From positions 1,364,001-1,428,000 of the forward strand of contig JAUKTV010000007.1 of assembly GCA_030549205.1 (NCBI GenBank): a DNA stretch of 64,000 nt. Direction: 5' to 3'. The notes under the pieces were generated by a model that saw only the letters and a program-made list of their open reading frames with translations, was not told the origin of the DNA and searched no databases. Within the stretch, counting starts at the first letter, position 1, and each line of letters starts with the position of its first letter. Positions 32,431 to 44,189 of the stretch are shown here, piece after piece. Both the position numbers and the translations under genes were made by a program. This DNA is from Apiosordaria backusii. Taxonomy: Eukaryota; Ascomycota; Sordariomycetes; Sordariales; Lasiosphaeriaceae.

Positions 32431-33643
32431 TGAGGAGCCGGAATATTATGTCTATGGGGTGGATATACAGGACAGTAGGTCTGTAATATACCTGAAGTCT
32501 GTATTAAATATTATATCTATTATAAATATTGTATCTACCCTAGATTTTAAAATATAATTAGTCTATAGAGGTCTTTCTTAAGTCCTACTTCCTGCATTTG
32601 AATAACTACTATAATTAAGTCCCTATAAGTGCCTGTTAGCTACTAAGATAGTAAAGGCCTTTAAGGTATAACTAAGTTGCCTTATAAAAAGAAATAAAAA
32701 AAGGAGGTCCGTATAGACTTAAAGTAAATAAAGAATAAGGGCCTTATAATAAAATAACGTACTTACGTTAGAAGATAATATTTGTTAATTTTTTTCTAAC
32801 GTTTGGAAAACCTTTCCCTTAAAACTTTTTTTCCTACTTACTATAGTCTACTATAGTCTATTATAACTATAGCATTAAGTCTATAGTATACAATATAAGC
32901 TATAGTCTTTAACTTTAATTACTATAATAGTAAGTTAATTATTTACGATATAACTATAGTATAGTAATCGATATTTTTAATTGTAATAGAAGTATAGAGA
33001 TATTTTATAAAACAGACAATATATAGAAATATAGTTATTTAATTTATTATATTTTAATTTATATAGTTACTATAGTTTAAGGTACTACTATTAAATACTA
33101 ATATGCTAGTTAGTAGTAGCCAGTATTTTGATATAAGAGGTTTAATAATAGAACCTTAATAAGTTTATTCGAGGATAATAGTAAGAGAATATAGCAGTAG
33201 ATATGGTAAAATATATCTTAGTTAAGAATTTAAGGCGTTTAATGTATTTAATATATATTAATTAAAATTTTAAAGTTAAAATGTAATTTAAATTTTATAA
33301 ATCTATTTTATAATACTTTTTAATATCCAATCTTTTAAAAAATCGAATGTCGGGATAGATAGGCTATTATTATATATAATAAAAGAAATGCAGTTAAATA
33401 GTGTACTATTGGATTACTGTTTAAGGAAATGCGTCTTTAAGATTTAAAAGTTATTTTCTTTAAGGATTAAAAGTAACCTATATAATAATAGTTAATATAA
33501 TTAATATAGTATTTTAAAAGGTCGTTTTTATTTCTATTAAGAGGTATGCTATTATTTATTTTATACTTAACGTTTAAGGTCTTTTAAATTAATAAATCAT
33601 TATTTATAGTAAGTAATATAGAGCGGTTAAGTATTAATAAAAA
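32431..33643. repeat. RIP-degraded AT-rich DNA, unidentified
   Basis: Very AT-rich, TpA-rich and almost lacking CpA and TpG. No open frame or recognisable domain. Probably continuous with 35301-38489 before insertion of the 950-bp element. Confidence 0.6.
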
Positions 33644-34473
33644 GTACTAGTTTTTAATGTCTCTCTAAAAAGTAGAGCTTTTAAAAGAAAATTTCTTTTA
33701 CAAAGCTACACCCGGCGTTAGTTCTCTTTACAATTGATCTAGTATGCCACTTAAACTGCCTAAGGCTACCGTTATAGTTACGTAATTATTATATACTTAT
33801 TATATACTTATTATATAGCTAAACCTTGTACTATCGAGTTCAATAATAAACTTATATAATAATATTATAGCTAAACCTTCTAAACGCTTCCTTTACTATT
33901 AAATTACTTATAACTATACTGATAACTTCTTTACTAACTTACATTAAGACTAAGCACTAGCGCTTATATAAAGTTAAAAAGGATCCTATTTACTACTTTT
34001 CTTTACCTTTCTTTTCTTATATTACCTACTATATTCCTCTTCTATATTACCTACTATATTAAAACTTAATTAACTACTTATAGTATTAAGTATAGATCTA
34101 TCCTATATAACTTAATAATTAAAAGATAGTATTAATATAATACTAATATATAATGTTAAGATAGGTGTCTCACAGGCCTATAGGTATAGACCTGTGCAGG
34201 GAACGGCGCAGAACACTGAGAGCGAAGAGGGCTTTGTCTGCAGCATACGACAGTGACTGAGCACTGAAGGAATATGGATTACAGGGGCGACGCCCTGCAA
34301 TATATAGAAGGTAGGCACTGTAACATAGGCTTGTGAGGCACTGTAAGATGTGGTGAACCAGTATATTGAATTGACTTATTAGCTAGGAAAATATCACAGT
34401 GAACAGTCGCGAGGGACAAGACCTATTATAGGTCTTTGGCCCTGTATTGCTCTCCGAACCTCTCTCCGTTCCA

Positions 34474-34572
34474 GGGCCCGAATGCCCGTTGAGTCCGCTA
34501 GCTGCAGGGCCTGAATGCCCGTTGAGTCCGCTAGCTGCAGGGCCTGAATGCCCGTTGAGTCCGCTAGCTGCA
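34474..34572 (+). repeat. Three 33-bp tandem repeats inside solo LTR 1
   Basis: Three units beginning GGGCCYGAATGCCCG; the first differs from the others by one base (C for T at unit position 6). Each unit ends CTAGCTGCA. Confidence 0.95.
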
Positions 34573-34596
34573 GACTTGGCCGGCCGGCCAAGTCTG
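34571..34596. repeat. 26-bp perfect palindrome with GGCCGGCCGGCC core
   Basis: Directly after the third 33-bp unit. It reads the same on both strands from 34571 to 34596 with no spacer, so it could form a cruciform. Confidence 0.95.
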
Positions 34597-35300
34597 ACTG
34601 TTGGGTGCGCTAGCTGGAAGCCGTTACAGGGTGCAGGGCGCTAACGTTTCACCGTTGCAGTGCGCTAACCGCCCGGGGCTTCGGGCTGCTTCAGGGGTCC
34701 GAAGACCACTGTGATTGCCGTGGCAGAGTGTTAGTGAGCGCTGTGATTCCAAGCCATTGGTTGTTGTTGGCCCTGTAGGTTATAGGCCAAAATACACTGT
34801 AAAGTCCACAACTAAGTGCTGTATTTCAACATATAATTATACAGAAAGTCTATAAATATAAAATCCCGATATAAAATAGCAATAAGGTTAAATTAACCGA
34901 CAAAATAATAGCTATATTAAAAAAAGATAGTAAAGAGCAAAATATAGGCCTTGCCTATATTTGAGATTTAGCTATATATAAGCTCGATACTTTATTTATT
35001 AAATAATATACTGAACTTTATCGATTTAAATAGAAGTTAATTAAGCTTAATCGAGGATTATAGATTAATGAAGATAATATAAGGATTTAAAATAAAGCAT
35101 TTGTATAGAAAGATAAGGTAAAAGGATAGTTAGCAAAGCTAATATCGATTACAGGTATAATAGTAAAGGCTAAGACGCCTTAATAGATAGCTAATTTAAT
35201 AGTATACTAAATAACTTAAAGATATTATTATATTAATTGTAAGTATCTGTATATTACGTCTTATGTATATACCACTGAACCTTAAGGTACTAGTTTTTAA

Positions 35301-38300
35301 AAGATATAAACTATTTTTTAAAGACCTTTAGATATAATAGTAAAGAGAAGTTATAATATCCTTTAACGTTATAATTTTAGTTTTTTTAATTATTATTAAT
35401 ATTAAATATTCGATATAGATACTTTATACTGCCCTTTCTTTTATTTCTATTTTACTTTCTTATATTTTTTAAGTACTTAATATTAATAAAAGTATTAATT
35501 AATATAAAGATTTTATTAATTATACTTTAAGTCTTAGTTTGTAATTTAATTAATATATGTTTAGTAATTAGAGTTAGTTATTTAAAAATATAGATTTTTA
35601 GGTTTTTAAAGGTAAATAATAGTTATAGATTAATTGTAATTATTATTTTAATATTTTTAAGTTATTTTAATTATAAATTAACCGTAATTATAATTTCGAT
35701 ATTTTTTACTTACTTTAGTTATTTTGACTATTTAAGCTTTTTGATTATTAATTTATTTATAGTAGCCTTTTTATTAGTATTTAATTTAATAGTAATTTTT
35801 ATATTAGTATTTTCTATAATTATAATTTTAAGTATATATAATATAGAAAGGTCGATAGTAAGTTAAGTAAGTAGTTCAATAGGCTAAGTAAATAGAGTAA
35901 GGGGTTTTATAGAAAACTTAATAGTAAGGAACATTAATAAAGTATATTTTTATTATAGATTTTTAATAGAAATAATAGGAATTGGAATTAAGGTAATGTA
36001 TTTTAGTTTAAAGTTTAGAAGTAAGATTAAAGGGTAAAAGGTAAGTAAAGATTATAAAGTTATAATTATATAAAGGTTAATTAGTATAGAGGGGAATGTT
36101 AGTAGGTTTATAGTAAAGGTAGGGTTATTAAAATCTATAGAATTAAAAAGAGATAGATTAAATACTAGTATTAATAGTATAGGAGGTTTAAGTAAAATAG
36201 AGTAAGGGTTAAATGTAGGTTAAAGAGGATTAAATATAGTATTAAAGCGGTAAATACCTTGAATTAACTTTAAAGGCAAACTTTTATTATATTTAATAAA
36301 TAGTTATTTAGTTAATATTATTTTAAACTTTTTTTATATAAGAAACTTACGATCTTTAAAGTTATTTTTAATTTACTTATCTTTACTTTTAAGAGTCGTA
36401 TTTAAATCTTCTTTACGATTATTTTTATTAAAAATAATAAACTTTTAATTATTTTAAAAGTTATTTTTAAGTAATTAAAATTTAACTAGCGGATTATTAA
36501 AGAAGCGTATATGCTTTTTAATACTTTAGCTTTTAGCTAGTATCTTTTTTTTAAAAATAAATATCGCTTTATTTAAATTTTTATCCTTTATTAGAAGGTT
36601 AAATAAATTTATACTATATAATATTAGTAATTTACCCTTTTAAGATAATAGGGTAGATATTAATGTTAGGTAAGTATATAGAGGCTGGTTTATTTTATAA
36701 ATAGAAGATACTTTAAGGTTAAGAATAGGGGCTGTAAGTTAAATAATATTAATTATAAGCTAGGGCTATATAGAGGATATATTTACGATAATGGTAGTAT
36801 TAAGCTATATAGGAGCTATTTTAATAACAGTAAATTGTATTAGAGCTGTTTTAATAGTAATTTAAGATTACTTAATTAAAGGATTATTTTCTTTATCTTT
36901 ATTGTTATTTAAAGGAAAGGGCGTATTTAAAATTATCTATTATATAATAAAGTCAGCAATTATATTATTAGGTATAAAGTTATTATTTTATATCTTTTAT
37001 TGGAAATATCGCAACTTAATTATTTTAGATTAAGGATAGGCCGTTAAGGTTTTCTAAGTTTTATCTTAAATATCGTATTGGTTTTTATCTATTATTTAAC
37101 CCTTTTACTTTTTTTAATACCACTTTATATTAGGGTTTTTAATTTCTTTAAAAATAATTATAAATGTTATATATATTATTATAGTTATAAATATAGTTTA
37201 AAAATAAAATAATACTTTGTTAAGAGTGCCGTTATTGTAGGTTTTAAATGTCTTTAATTAATTAAAAATCGGCTTAATAAAGTTAAATATAGATTTAAAT
37301 AACTTTTTATTAATATAATTATAGATTTATAGTTTTATAAAGTCCTTATAGGCTTAAGGAATATTGAGTTCTATACTAAGTTATTAATTAGGGTTTTAAC
37401 ATTATAAATTAAGTTTATAATATATTACTTTAAAGTTTTAAAGTTAGATAAGTGTAAGGCTATAAATCCTTTCTTTAATATAATATTTAAAGTTAGAGTA
37501 GTTTAAGCTTATATATTTATAGAGTTTATAAAATATATCAGTCTAATTATTTAAATCAGAGAAAACCTTAATAATAATAATAATAGTAAGCTTATTACTA
37601 ATAAATATAAAGAGAATCTTTCTTATTTTATATAATAAAACTTACTTTAGTTTTTTCTCATCCTTTTTTAAAATAAGCAATGTTTATATAAAATTATCTT
37701 AGATCTATATATTAATATTATTATAGATAATTTCTATATACTTAATATAAGTAAGCTTCTAAAATATATTAAGAAATACTTTATTAAGCGGCTTCCTTTT
37801 CGTTTTCGTAGACCCTTATATAGTTAAGCTTAGAAAAGTTTAGACGGTTTATAGGACTAATTTAATTAAAGTTTTAGTAGGATTTTTAAAAATTTAGGAT
37901 AAAGGTTTAAGTATTTAAAGAAAAGGTTTATTTAAAGTAAAAGGAAGGGAGGGATTTTAGTTTTAAAGGATTAAAATAAAAGTACCGGTATTAAAAGTCT
38001 CAATTATAATAATCTACCTTTAACTAATAGCGATTATTATAAAAGTCTATAATAATTTAAAAGGGCCTTATATTTTACTACAAAGTTAGTAAATATAAAT
38101 AAGATTAAAGAAAATAATATAATAAACTTAATTAGCCGTTTATATTATATTATAAGCATTAACGCTAGTTTTAATAACGCTGCCTTTTAAATATAATAGC
38201 TTAAGTAAACCTCGGGATTTTTAAAGGCTTTTACTTTTTATAATAAAGCTAATTAAGTTACTTTATAAATATCGATAGGAATCTTACAATAATTACTTAA

Positions 38301-38489
38301 ATAAAAGTTATAATATTATAGTTCATAATAGAAGTAAAGTTATAGTAAGAAATTACAGTAAAGTAAAAATATAAAAAGAAAAAGAATATAAAGCCTTAAC
38401 TTTTAAAAGTTAATTAAAACTAGAATTTTCTAAAGTTACGTAAAAGTAAAAAAAGCAAAGTTAAGTTATAAAGGAAGGAGCTTTTATAT
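35301..38489. repeat. RIP-degraded AT-rich DNA, unidentified
   Basis: About 3.2 kb with the RIP dinucleotide pattern. No LTR pair or protein domain could be recognised by eye. It borders the copia-B fragment near 38490, where similarity to copia-A stops. Confidence 0.5.
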
Positions 38490-41400
38490 TAAAGGTTTTA
38501 ATTACCTTTTATAGATATTAAGTTTAATTAAGCTATAAAAAAAAACGACATTTATCCTTTATTATTTAAATACTTAAAAAGAAAAAAGCTAGCTTTTTAT
38601 TTTTTATTAAATAGACTTTATTTAAGCTTTTTTTAAACTATTAAATATAAGCTTTATTAAAGTTTATAATTAAATAGTTATTAACGTAAGTTATTATAAA
38701 AATCTTAACTTTAAGATTATAGAAGATAGTAAAGTTAGAAATTAGTACTATAAAACCCTCTTCTTTTAATAACTTAGTAAGTTTAGTTTATTAAAGTTTA
38801 AAGCTTTACTTTAAACTATATAGGGCTTTAAAAAGATAAATTATTTAATTAGTTTTAAATTTAAAGCTTTATTTATATAACTTTACTTTAATAGTTAAGT
38901 CTGCTTTTTAATAGAATTTATAAAAGCCTTTAAGTATAACTATATAATTCTTTTTTTTTAAATAGTTATTAAAAAATGCCTTTATAAAATCGATCTATTT
39001 TATTTTTTAATTTAATAAAGCTATTATAATTAGCAGTATATATTAAATAAGTAGTATAGTAGTAAAGGTAAAGGTCTTAATAAAATTTAAGCCTTCCTTT
39101 TATAAAAATCCTTTAATAATTAGCTTAACTTTAAACTTTAAAAGCTTATTTTCTTTATTAATCTTTTTATATAGTATTAACTTACTAGTTAATAATATAT
39201 AGTTTTTAAAGAAAGCGCTTTAAGGAAAGAATTTAAAAGTTCTTTAATTAACTATTTACTTAAATTTACTATATATAGCTTTTAGTTAGTAGGATTTTTT
39301 AAAGTTCTTTAATATTTATTTTAATATTTGAGGTAATAAATTAATATTAAAAGGACCTTTAAAGACTTTATAATAATAGGCCTTAATTTTAATTAATATT
39401 AATTTAATAAATTAGCTAATGCCTATTTTAATATCTTTATTTACATTTTAATATAGTTCTTTTATTTTTATTAATAAATAGTTTTTAATAAGGGGTTTTA
39501 AGCCGGTTTTAAAGCCTATAATAAGCCTATTAAAAGGCTTTAAACTACTATTAATTATAGCTTTTTAAATTATAGTAAGTTTATTAATTAATTTACTATT
39601 AGAGAATTTTTTAAAATTAATTTACTAACGAAATTTTAAACTTAACTAACTAGTTAAGTTAAAATTTTTAAAGTATAAGTTATTATCTTTATTTATTAAT
39701 TATAATAACTTTACCCTTCTTTAATTTAAATTTCCTTTTAAAATAGTAGTAATACTTTAAATTATAATAAGCTTATTTACTATATTAATAAAGAAAGATT
39801 TTACTACTATCTTTTTAACCAGTATTTATATTTAGTAGATCTTACTTTTAAAAATAGTTAATAGCTTATTAAACTCTATATAGACCTATAGCTTTAAAGC
39901 TTTAGACTTTTTTTAATAGAAATAAAGAGCTTTATAAAAAAGCCTATAACTTTAAACTGGTTTAAATCAAAATTTATAAAAAAGGAAAGGCTTTAATTTA
40001 TTATAGAATATTTAATAGAAAGTAAAGTCCCTATTATTAATTACTATATAGTTAATTAATTTAAATACTATAAGTATTATATAGTACTATAAATATTAAG
40101 AAAGTTATAATAATACTATTATAACCTATAACTGGTTTAAAAATACTTTAATAAAACGTTTAATTAAACTATTTTATTTATAAATATAGGGCTTAAAAGT
40201 AAAAAATTCAATACCTTTAGTAAAAAATTAAGCCTATAATTTATAGTTAATTTTTTTTTTACTATTATAATAAAAGTAGGTAAGGTATTTATTATAGCGG
40301 TTTTTTAAACCTTTAAAAAAACCTTTAATAGCATTTAATACAGTTAGTCCTTTAATATTTAGTAAATAGAAAGCTTACTTAAATTGGGATTTTTAGTCTA
40401 TTAAAATTAATACTATAGGAAGCTTATTATAAAGTATAAGCTTAATTTTAAAAGTATTGCCTTTAATAGAATTTAAAACTTTAAAAGGGTTTAAAATAGT
40501 AGAAGATTAAAGACTTTTTATTACTTTAACTTTATTATAGGTTAAGTATTGAAAATCTATTTCTTTTATTTAATTTAGGTTTAAAAGCTTAATAGTAATT
40601 TTACTGGTCTTTTTTAATAATATTAAGTCTATATAACCTAATCTAATATACTATTTTAATACTATTTAAAGTAATTTACTATAGTAGTTTATAGTAATAT
40701 TGGGGATATTTTTAATAACCTCTTTAAATATATAGCCTCCTTAAGCCTTTTTTTAATTAAATAAGTTAAGGTTATTTAAACTATTAAGGCCTTTTATAGG
40801 TTAATAAAGCTCTTTAATAAGTCTACTTTAATTAAATCCTTTAAAGTTAAAGTTATTTAAACTATTAAAGCCTTTTATAAATTAATAAAGCTTTATTTCT
40901 TTAAGTACGTTCTAATTATAGTTTTCCTTATAGCCTTATTTAAACCCTTTAAACTTATAGGGCTTTACCTTTTGAATATTTAAATTAAAGTTAATAGTAT
41001 TATCGTTATTTAACTTTATAAGCCTATTATTAAGCCTTTAAAGGTTTAAATCGACCTTTAAATAGTTATTCTTTTAAAATAAAAGCCTATTAAAAAGCTT
41101 TATTATTAATTTTTGCTTTTAATTAATAATATTAAAACTTATATTATAGTAAATAATAGGCCTTTTAATCTTTTATAATTTTTAAAAAAAAACTTAAAGC
41201 TTTAAAATTAAATACCGCTATTAAAACTTTATTAAGCTTATATAGTACTTTCTTTTTAATCTAACTGCCAGTTTTATAATATAGTATATTATTAAAAAGG
41301 TTAATATTAAATTAAAGGATATATAAAGCGTTTTTTAATTTAAACTTAATATATTTAAAAGGCTTTTTTTAAAAAAGTACTATAAATACAGTAATTTTAA

Positions 41401-42383
41401 AGCTTTTAAATATTAAAAGACCCTTTTTTATATAAATTGTCCTTAATAAACTATTATTAAACTTATAATTAATAAACTATTTTCAATTATTAATAATATA
41501 GTTAATAAACCTATGTGACGAACCCCTGTACAGAACCTCTGAAAGGGATACTCGGTTGAAGGTAACTTCTGACAATTGGTTCGGTGCAGCTAAACAGTGC
41601 ACAACAAGATGTCTCAATGTAAACACAAGATACCGTGGATACAAGCTGTGATTGCATACTACGGAACTATCTACAAGCTATCTAGTTCCTCCGTATATAT
41701 AGACCGTTATTTCCTGGATCATTGTCCTTTCCTAATGATCCCTAGAGCCGGATCGCTGGATCATCACAATGATCCAATGATCCTATTTCCCGGATCGTGC
41801 TCTTATCCCAATGATCCTTTCCTGGTAGGTCTGCCTCCTATTCCTTTGATTGGCTGTCCCCTTCTTCTTTCTGATTGGCCGAGGCTGCCGGGAGTCCGCA
41901 TTCAAGAACGTAACAACCTAATATTATATAGAAAGATATCCTTTAAAGAAAGTACTATTAAAGCCTTACTTTTAATACTTTTAACGCCTTTAATAAACTT
42001 TATAGATATTATATAAATGCCCTCTTTACTATTATTATTATTAAAGTCTTTAAAAACCTTTAAAGTTAAATTATAAAAGTTTACTATATAAATAAATAAA
42101 TCCTTAATCTTAGGCCTTTCTTTAATACCTTTAAGCCTTTTAAAGCCTTTTTTCTTTTTCTTTTAAAAAAGGCTATTAAGGCTATTAAGGTTACTATTAT
42201 TATTACTTTTAAACTTCTTTTTAAAGGAAACCTTCTTTTTAATATTTTTAAAAAGGCCTTCTTTACTTTTATAGGCTATATTTATAATAATAGTAAAGAT
42301 TAAAATATATTATTCTTTTAATAAGTTTACTATTAAAAAGCTTAAGTTAATAGTATTTATATTTTAATTTAATACTTTAGTAA
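38490..42383 (-). mobile_element. Ty1/copia copy B, main fragment (RIP-mutated, minus strand)
   Basis: Reverse complement aligns with 59011-62480 of copia-A over about 3.47 kb once the 402-bp solo LTR and its 5-bp duplication are removed. It includes the reverse-transcriptase stretch (about 38930-39260) matching 61780-62010. Its right edge is exactly the target duplication of the gypsy element at 42379-42383; it resumes at 55494. The left edge near 38490 is where the two copies diverge, before the RNase H region. Many stops; no functional product. Confidence 0.8.
41514..41915. mobile_element. Solo LTR 2 (402 bp, TSD ACCTA), not RIP-mutated
   Basis: Begins TGTGACGAACCC, ends GAACGTAACA, and is flanked by ACCTA (41509-41513 and 41916-41920). 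The empty site is visible in copia-A near 59470-59490. Composition is balanced while the host on both sides is RIP-degraded. Contains several AATGATCC words. Ends TGTGAC/GTAACA are typical LTR ends; family not determined. Confidence 0.88.
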
Positions 42384-43030
42384 TATTATAACTTTCTAGT
42401 AGAAAGTTTAAGTAGAAGGTTTCCGAAGAGACTTTTAAAGGAAGTTTCTAAAGGAAGTTTCTAGGGAGGTTTTAAAGGAGGTTTTAAAGAAAGTTTTAAA
42501 GAAGGTTCTAGCGGAGGCTTTTAAAGAAGATTTTAAAGAAAGTTCCAGTAAAGGTTTCTTAAGGAGGTTTTAAAAAGAAGGTTTTAAAGAAGGTTTTAAA
42601 AAAGGCTTTAAAGGAGGTTCTATAAAAAGGTTTATAGGAAAGTCTAAAGGGAATTCTTAAAAAGCCTTTTTAAGAAGGTTCTTTACATAGGCTTTTATAG
42701 TTAATATAGAAAGTATATAAATAAGAGGCTTAATAAAAGCTTCCTTTATAAAGAAGGATATAGAGGTATCTTTTAAGGCTAGATTTACTATAGGAAATTA
42801 AAGTTAAGAAGGTTATTAAGTATATTTATATATAGGAAAGAAGAAAAGAATAAAAAAAGAAATAAGAATATAATAATTATATTATATATAGGATATAACT
42901 TATAGTAAAAGGTAAGAATTAAATAAAGAGCTTTCTTTAAAAGCTTTTAAGCTATAGATCCTTTTAAGAAATTATATAAAGTAGATTATAATATTAAGTA
43001 AGTCCTATAGAAATATAGAATCTTATAATA
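42384..43030 (-). repeat. Gypsy 3' LTR (element orientation)
   Basis: 647 bp, matching 54847-55493 base for base in length. Bases about 42410-42620 are a run of degenerate 12-15 bp units of the type AAGGAGGTTTT, a minisatellite inside the LTR. Confidence 0.78.
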
Positions 43031-43234
43031 ATATCTAATATAAAAGAAAGCTTTTTAATTCTTTAAAGAATTGTTACTCCTTTTATTATTCTCTTTTTTA
43101 AAATTTTATATTATTTCCTTTTAAATAAAAGCAGTATAAAACTCTATTTTAAAACCTAACTAGTATTCTATACCTTTTATAATTATTTTAATCTATTATC
43201 CCCTCTTTTTATTATTTTTAAAGATATTTAAATA

Positions 43235-44189
43235 TGTCTCTCTAAGAAGTGGAGCTTCCAAAAAAAAATTTCTTTTACAACGCCACACCCGGCGTTGGTT
43301 CTCTTCACAGTTGATCTGGTATGCCACTTGAACTGCCTGGGGCCTACCTACCGTCATGGTTACGTGATTGTCACGTACTTATCATATGCTTATTATATAG
43401 CTGAACCTTCTACCGTTAAGTTTAATAATAAACTTGTATAATAATATTGTAGCTAAACCTTCTAAACGCCTCCTTTACTACCGAATTACTTATAACTATG
43501 CCGATAATTCCTTTGCCGGCCTATGCTAAGGCCAGGTACTAGCGTCCATATAAAGTTAAAAAGGATCCTATTTACTGCTTTTCTTTACCTTTCCTTTCTT
43601 ATATTACCTACTATATTCCTTTCCTATATTACTTACTATATTAAGACTTGACCGACTACTTATAGTACTAAATATAGGTCTATCCTATATAACTTAATAA
43701 CTGAAAGATAGCACTAACATAATACTAGCATACAATTTACTATACCGAAAGCCTATAAGTATAAGATCCTAATATAGAATAGTAATAAGGTCAAATTGGC
43801 TAATATAACAATAGCTATATTAAAGAAAGATAGTAAAAAGCGAAATATAGGCCTTACCTATATTTGGGATTTGGCTATATATAAGCTCGATACTTTATCT
43901 ATCGAATAATATATTAAACTCTGTCAATTTGGATAAAGGTTGATTAAGCTCGATCGAGGATTATAGATTGATAATAATAATACGAGGACTTAGGATAAAG
44001 TATTTAAATAGAAGGATAAAATAGAAGGATAGTTAGCAAAGCTAATATCGATTGCAGATATAATAGTAAAGGCTAAGACGCCTTAATAGGTAGCCAGTTT
44101 AATAGTACACTAAATAACTTAAAGATACTGTTATATTAATCGTAAGCATCTGTATGTCATGTCTTATGTATATACCACCGAACCTTAAG
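43235..44189. mobile_element. About 950-bp element without terminal repeats, copy 2
   Basis: 955 bp, starts TGTCTCTCTAAG, ends ACCTTAAG. Flanked by a perfect 12-base duplication, GATATTTAAATA (43223-43234 and 44190-44201). Inserted inside the gypsy internal region. Less RIP-mutated than copy 1, so it is the better template; still no convincing coding region. It has its own target duplication, so the two copies are separate insertions, not an LTR pair. Confidence 0.82.

Larger units (their letters stand above)
34154..34831. mobile_element. Solo LTR 1 (678 bp, TSD TATAA), not RIP-mutated
   Basis: Begins TGTTAAGATAGG, ends TATTTCAACA, and is flanked by the perfect 5-bp duplication TATAA (34149-34153 and 34832-34836). 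The empty site is seen in the second copy of the host element (near 43725-43745). Base composition is balanced, with intact CpA/TpG, in sharp contrast to its surroundings. No internal retrotransposon sequence is attached. Its ends resemble those of the copia LTRs at 56743 and 62633 (TGTTAA..TAGG). Confidence 0.88.
33658..35286. mobile_element. About 950-bp element without terminal repeats, copy 1 (RIP-mutated, split by a solo LTR)
   Basis: Starts TGTCTCTCTAA and ends ACCTTAAG. It is flanked by a perfect 14-base duplication, GTACTAGTTTTTAA, at 33644-33657 and 35287-35300. Removing the 678-bp solo LTR and its 5-bp duplication leaves 946 bases that align along their whole length with 43235-44189. 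The differences are mostly C-to-T and G-to-A, more numerous here, as expected of RIP. No long terminal repeats, inverted ends or clear coding region are seen. Long, variable target duplications suggest target-primed (LINE/SINE-type) insertion. Confidence 0.8.

Noticed and set aside
34394..34644. Repetitive small frames on both strands at 34.4-34.6 kb
   Set aside because: They are translations of the 33-bp tandem repeats in solo LTR 1, not genes.
41597..42016. 139-codon open frame across 41.6-42.0 kb
   Set aside because: It spans solo LTR 2 and RIP-mutated copia DNA; no domain, so a chance frame.
42384..43030. The tandem-repeat run in the AT-rich block as a CRISPR-like array or centromere satellite
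   Set aside because: Units are short, degenerate and without spacers, and they are confined to the two LTRs.
33658..44189. Treating the two 950-bp copies as LTRs of one 10-kb element
   Set aside because: Each copy has its own perfect, different target duplication, and the outer flanks do not match each other.
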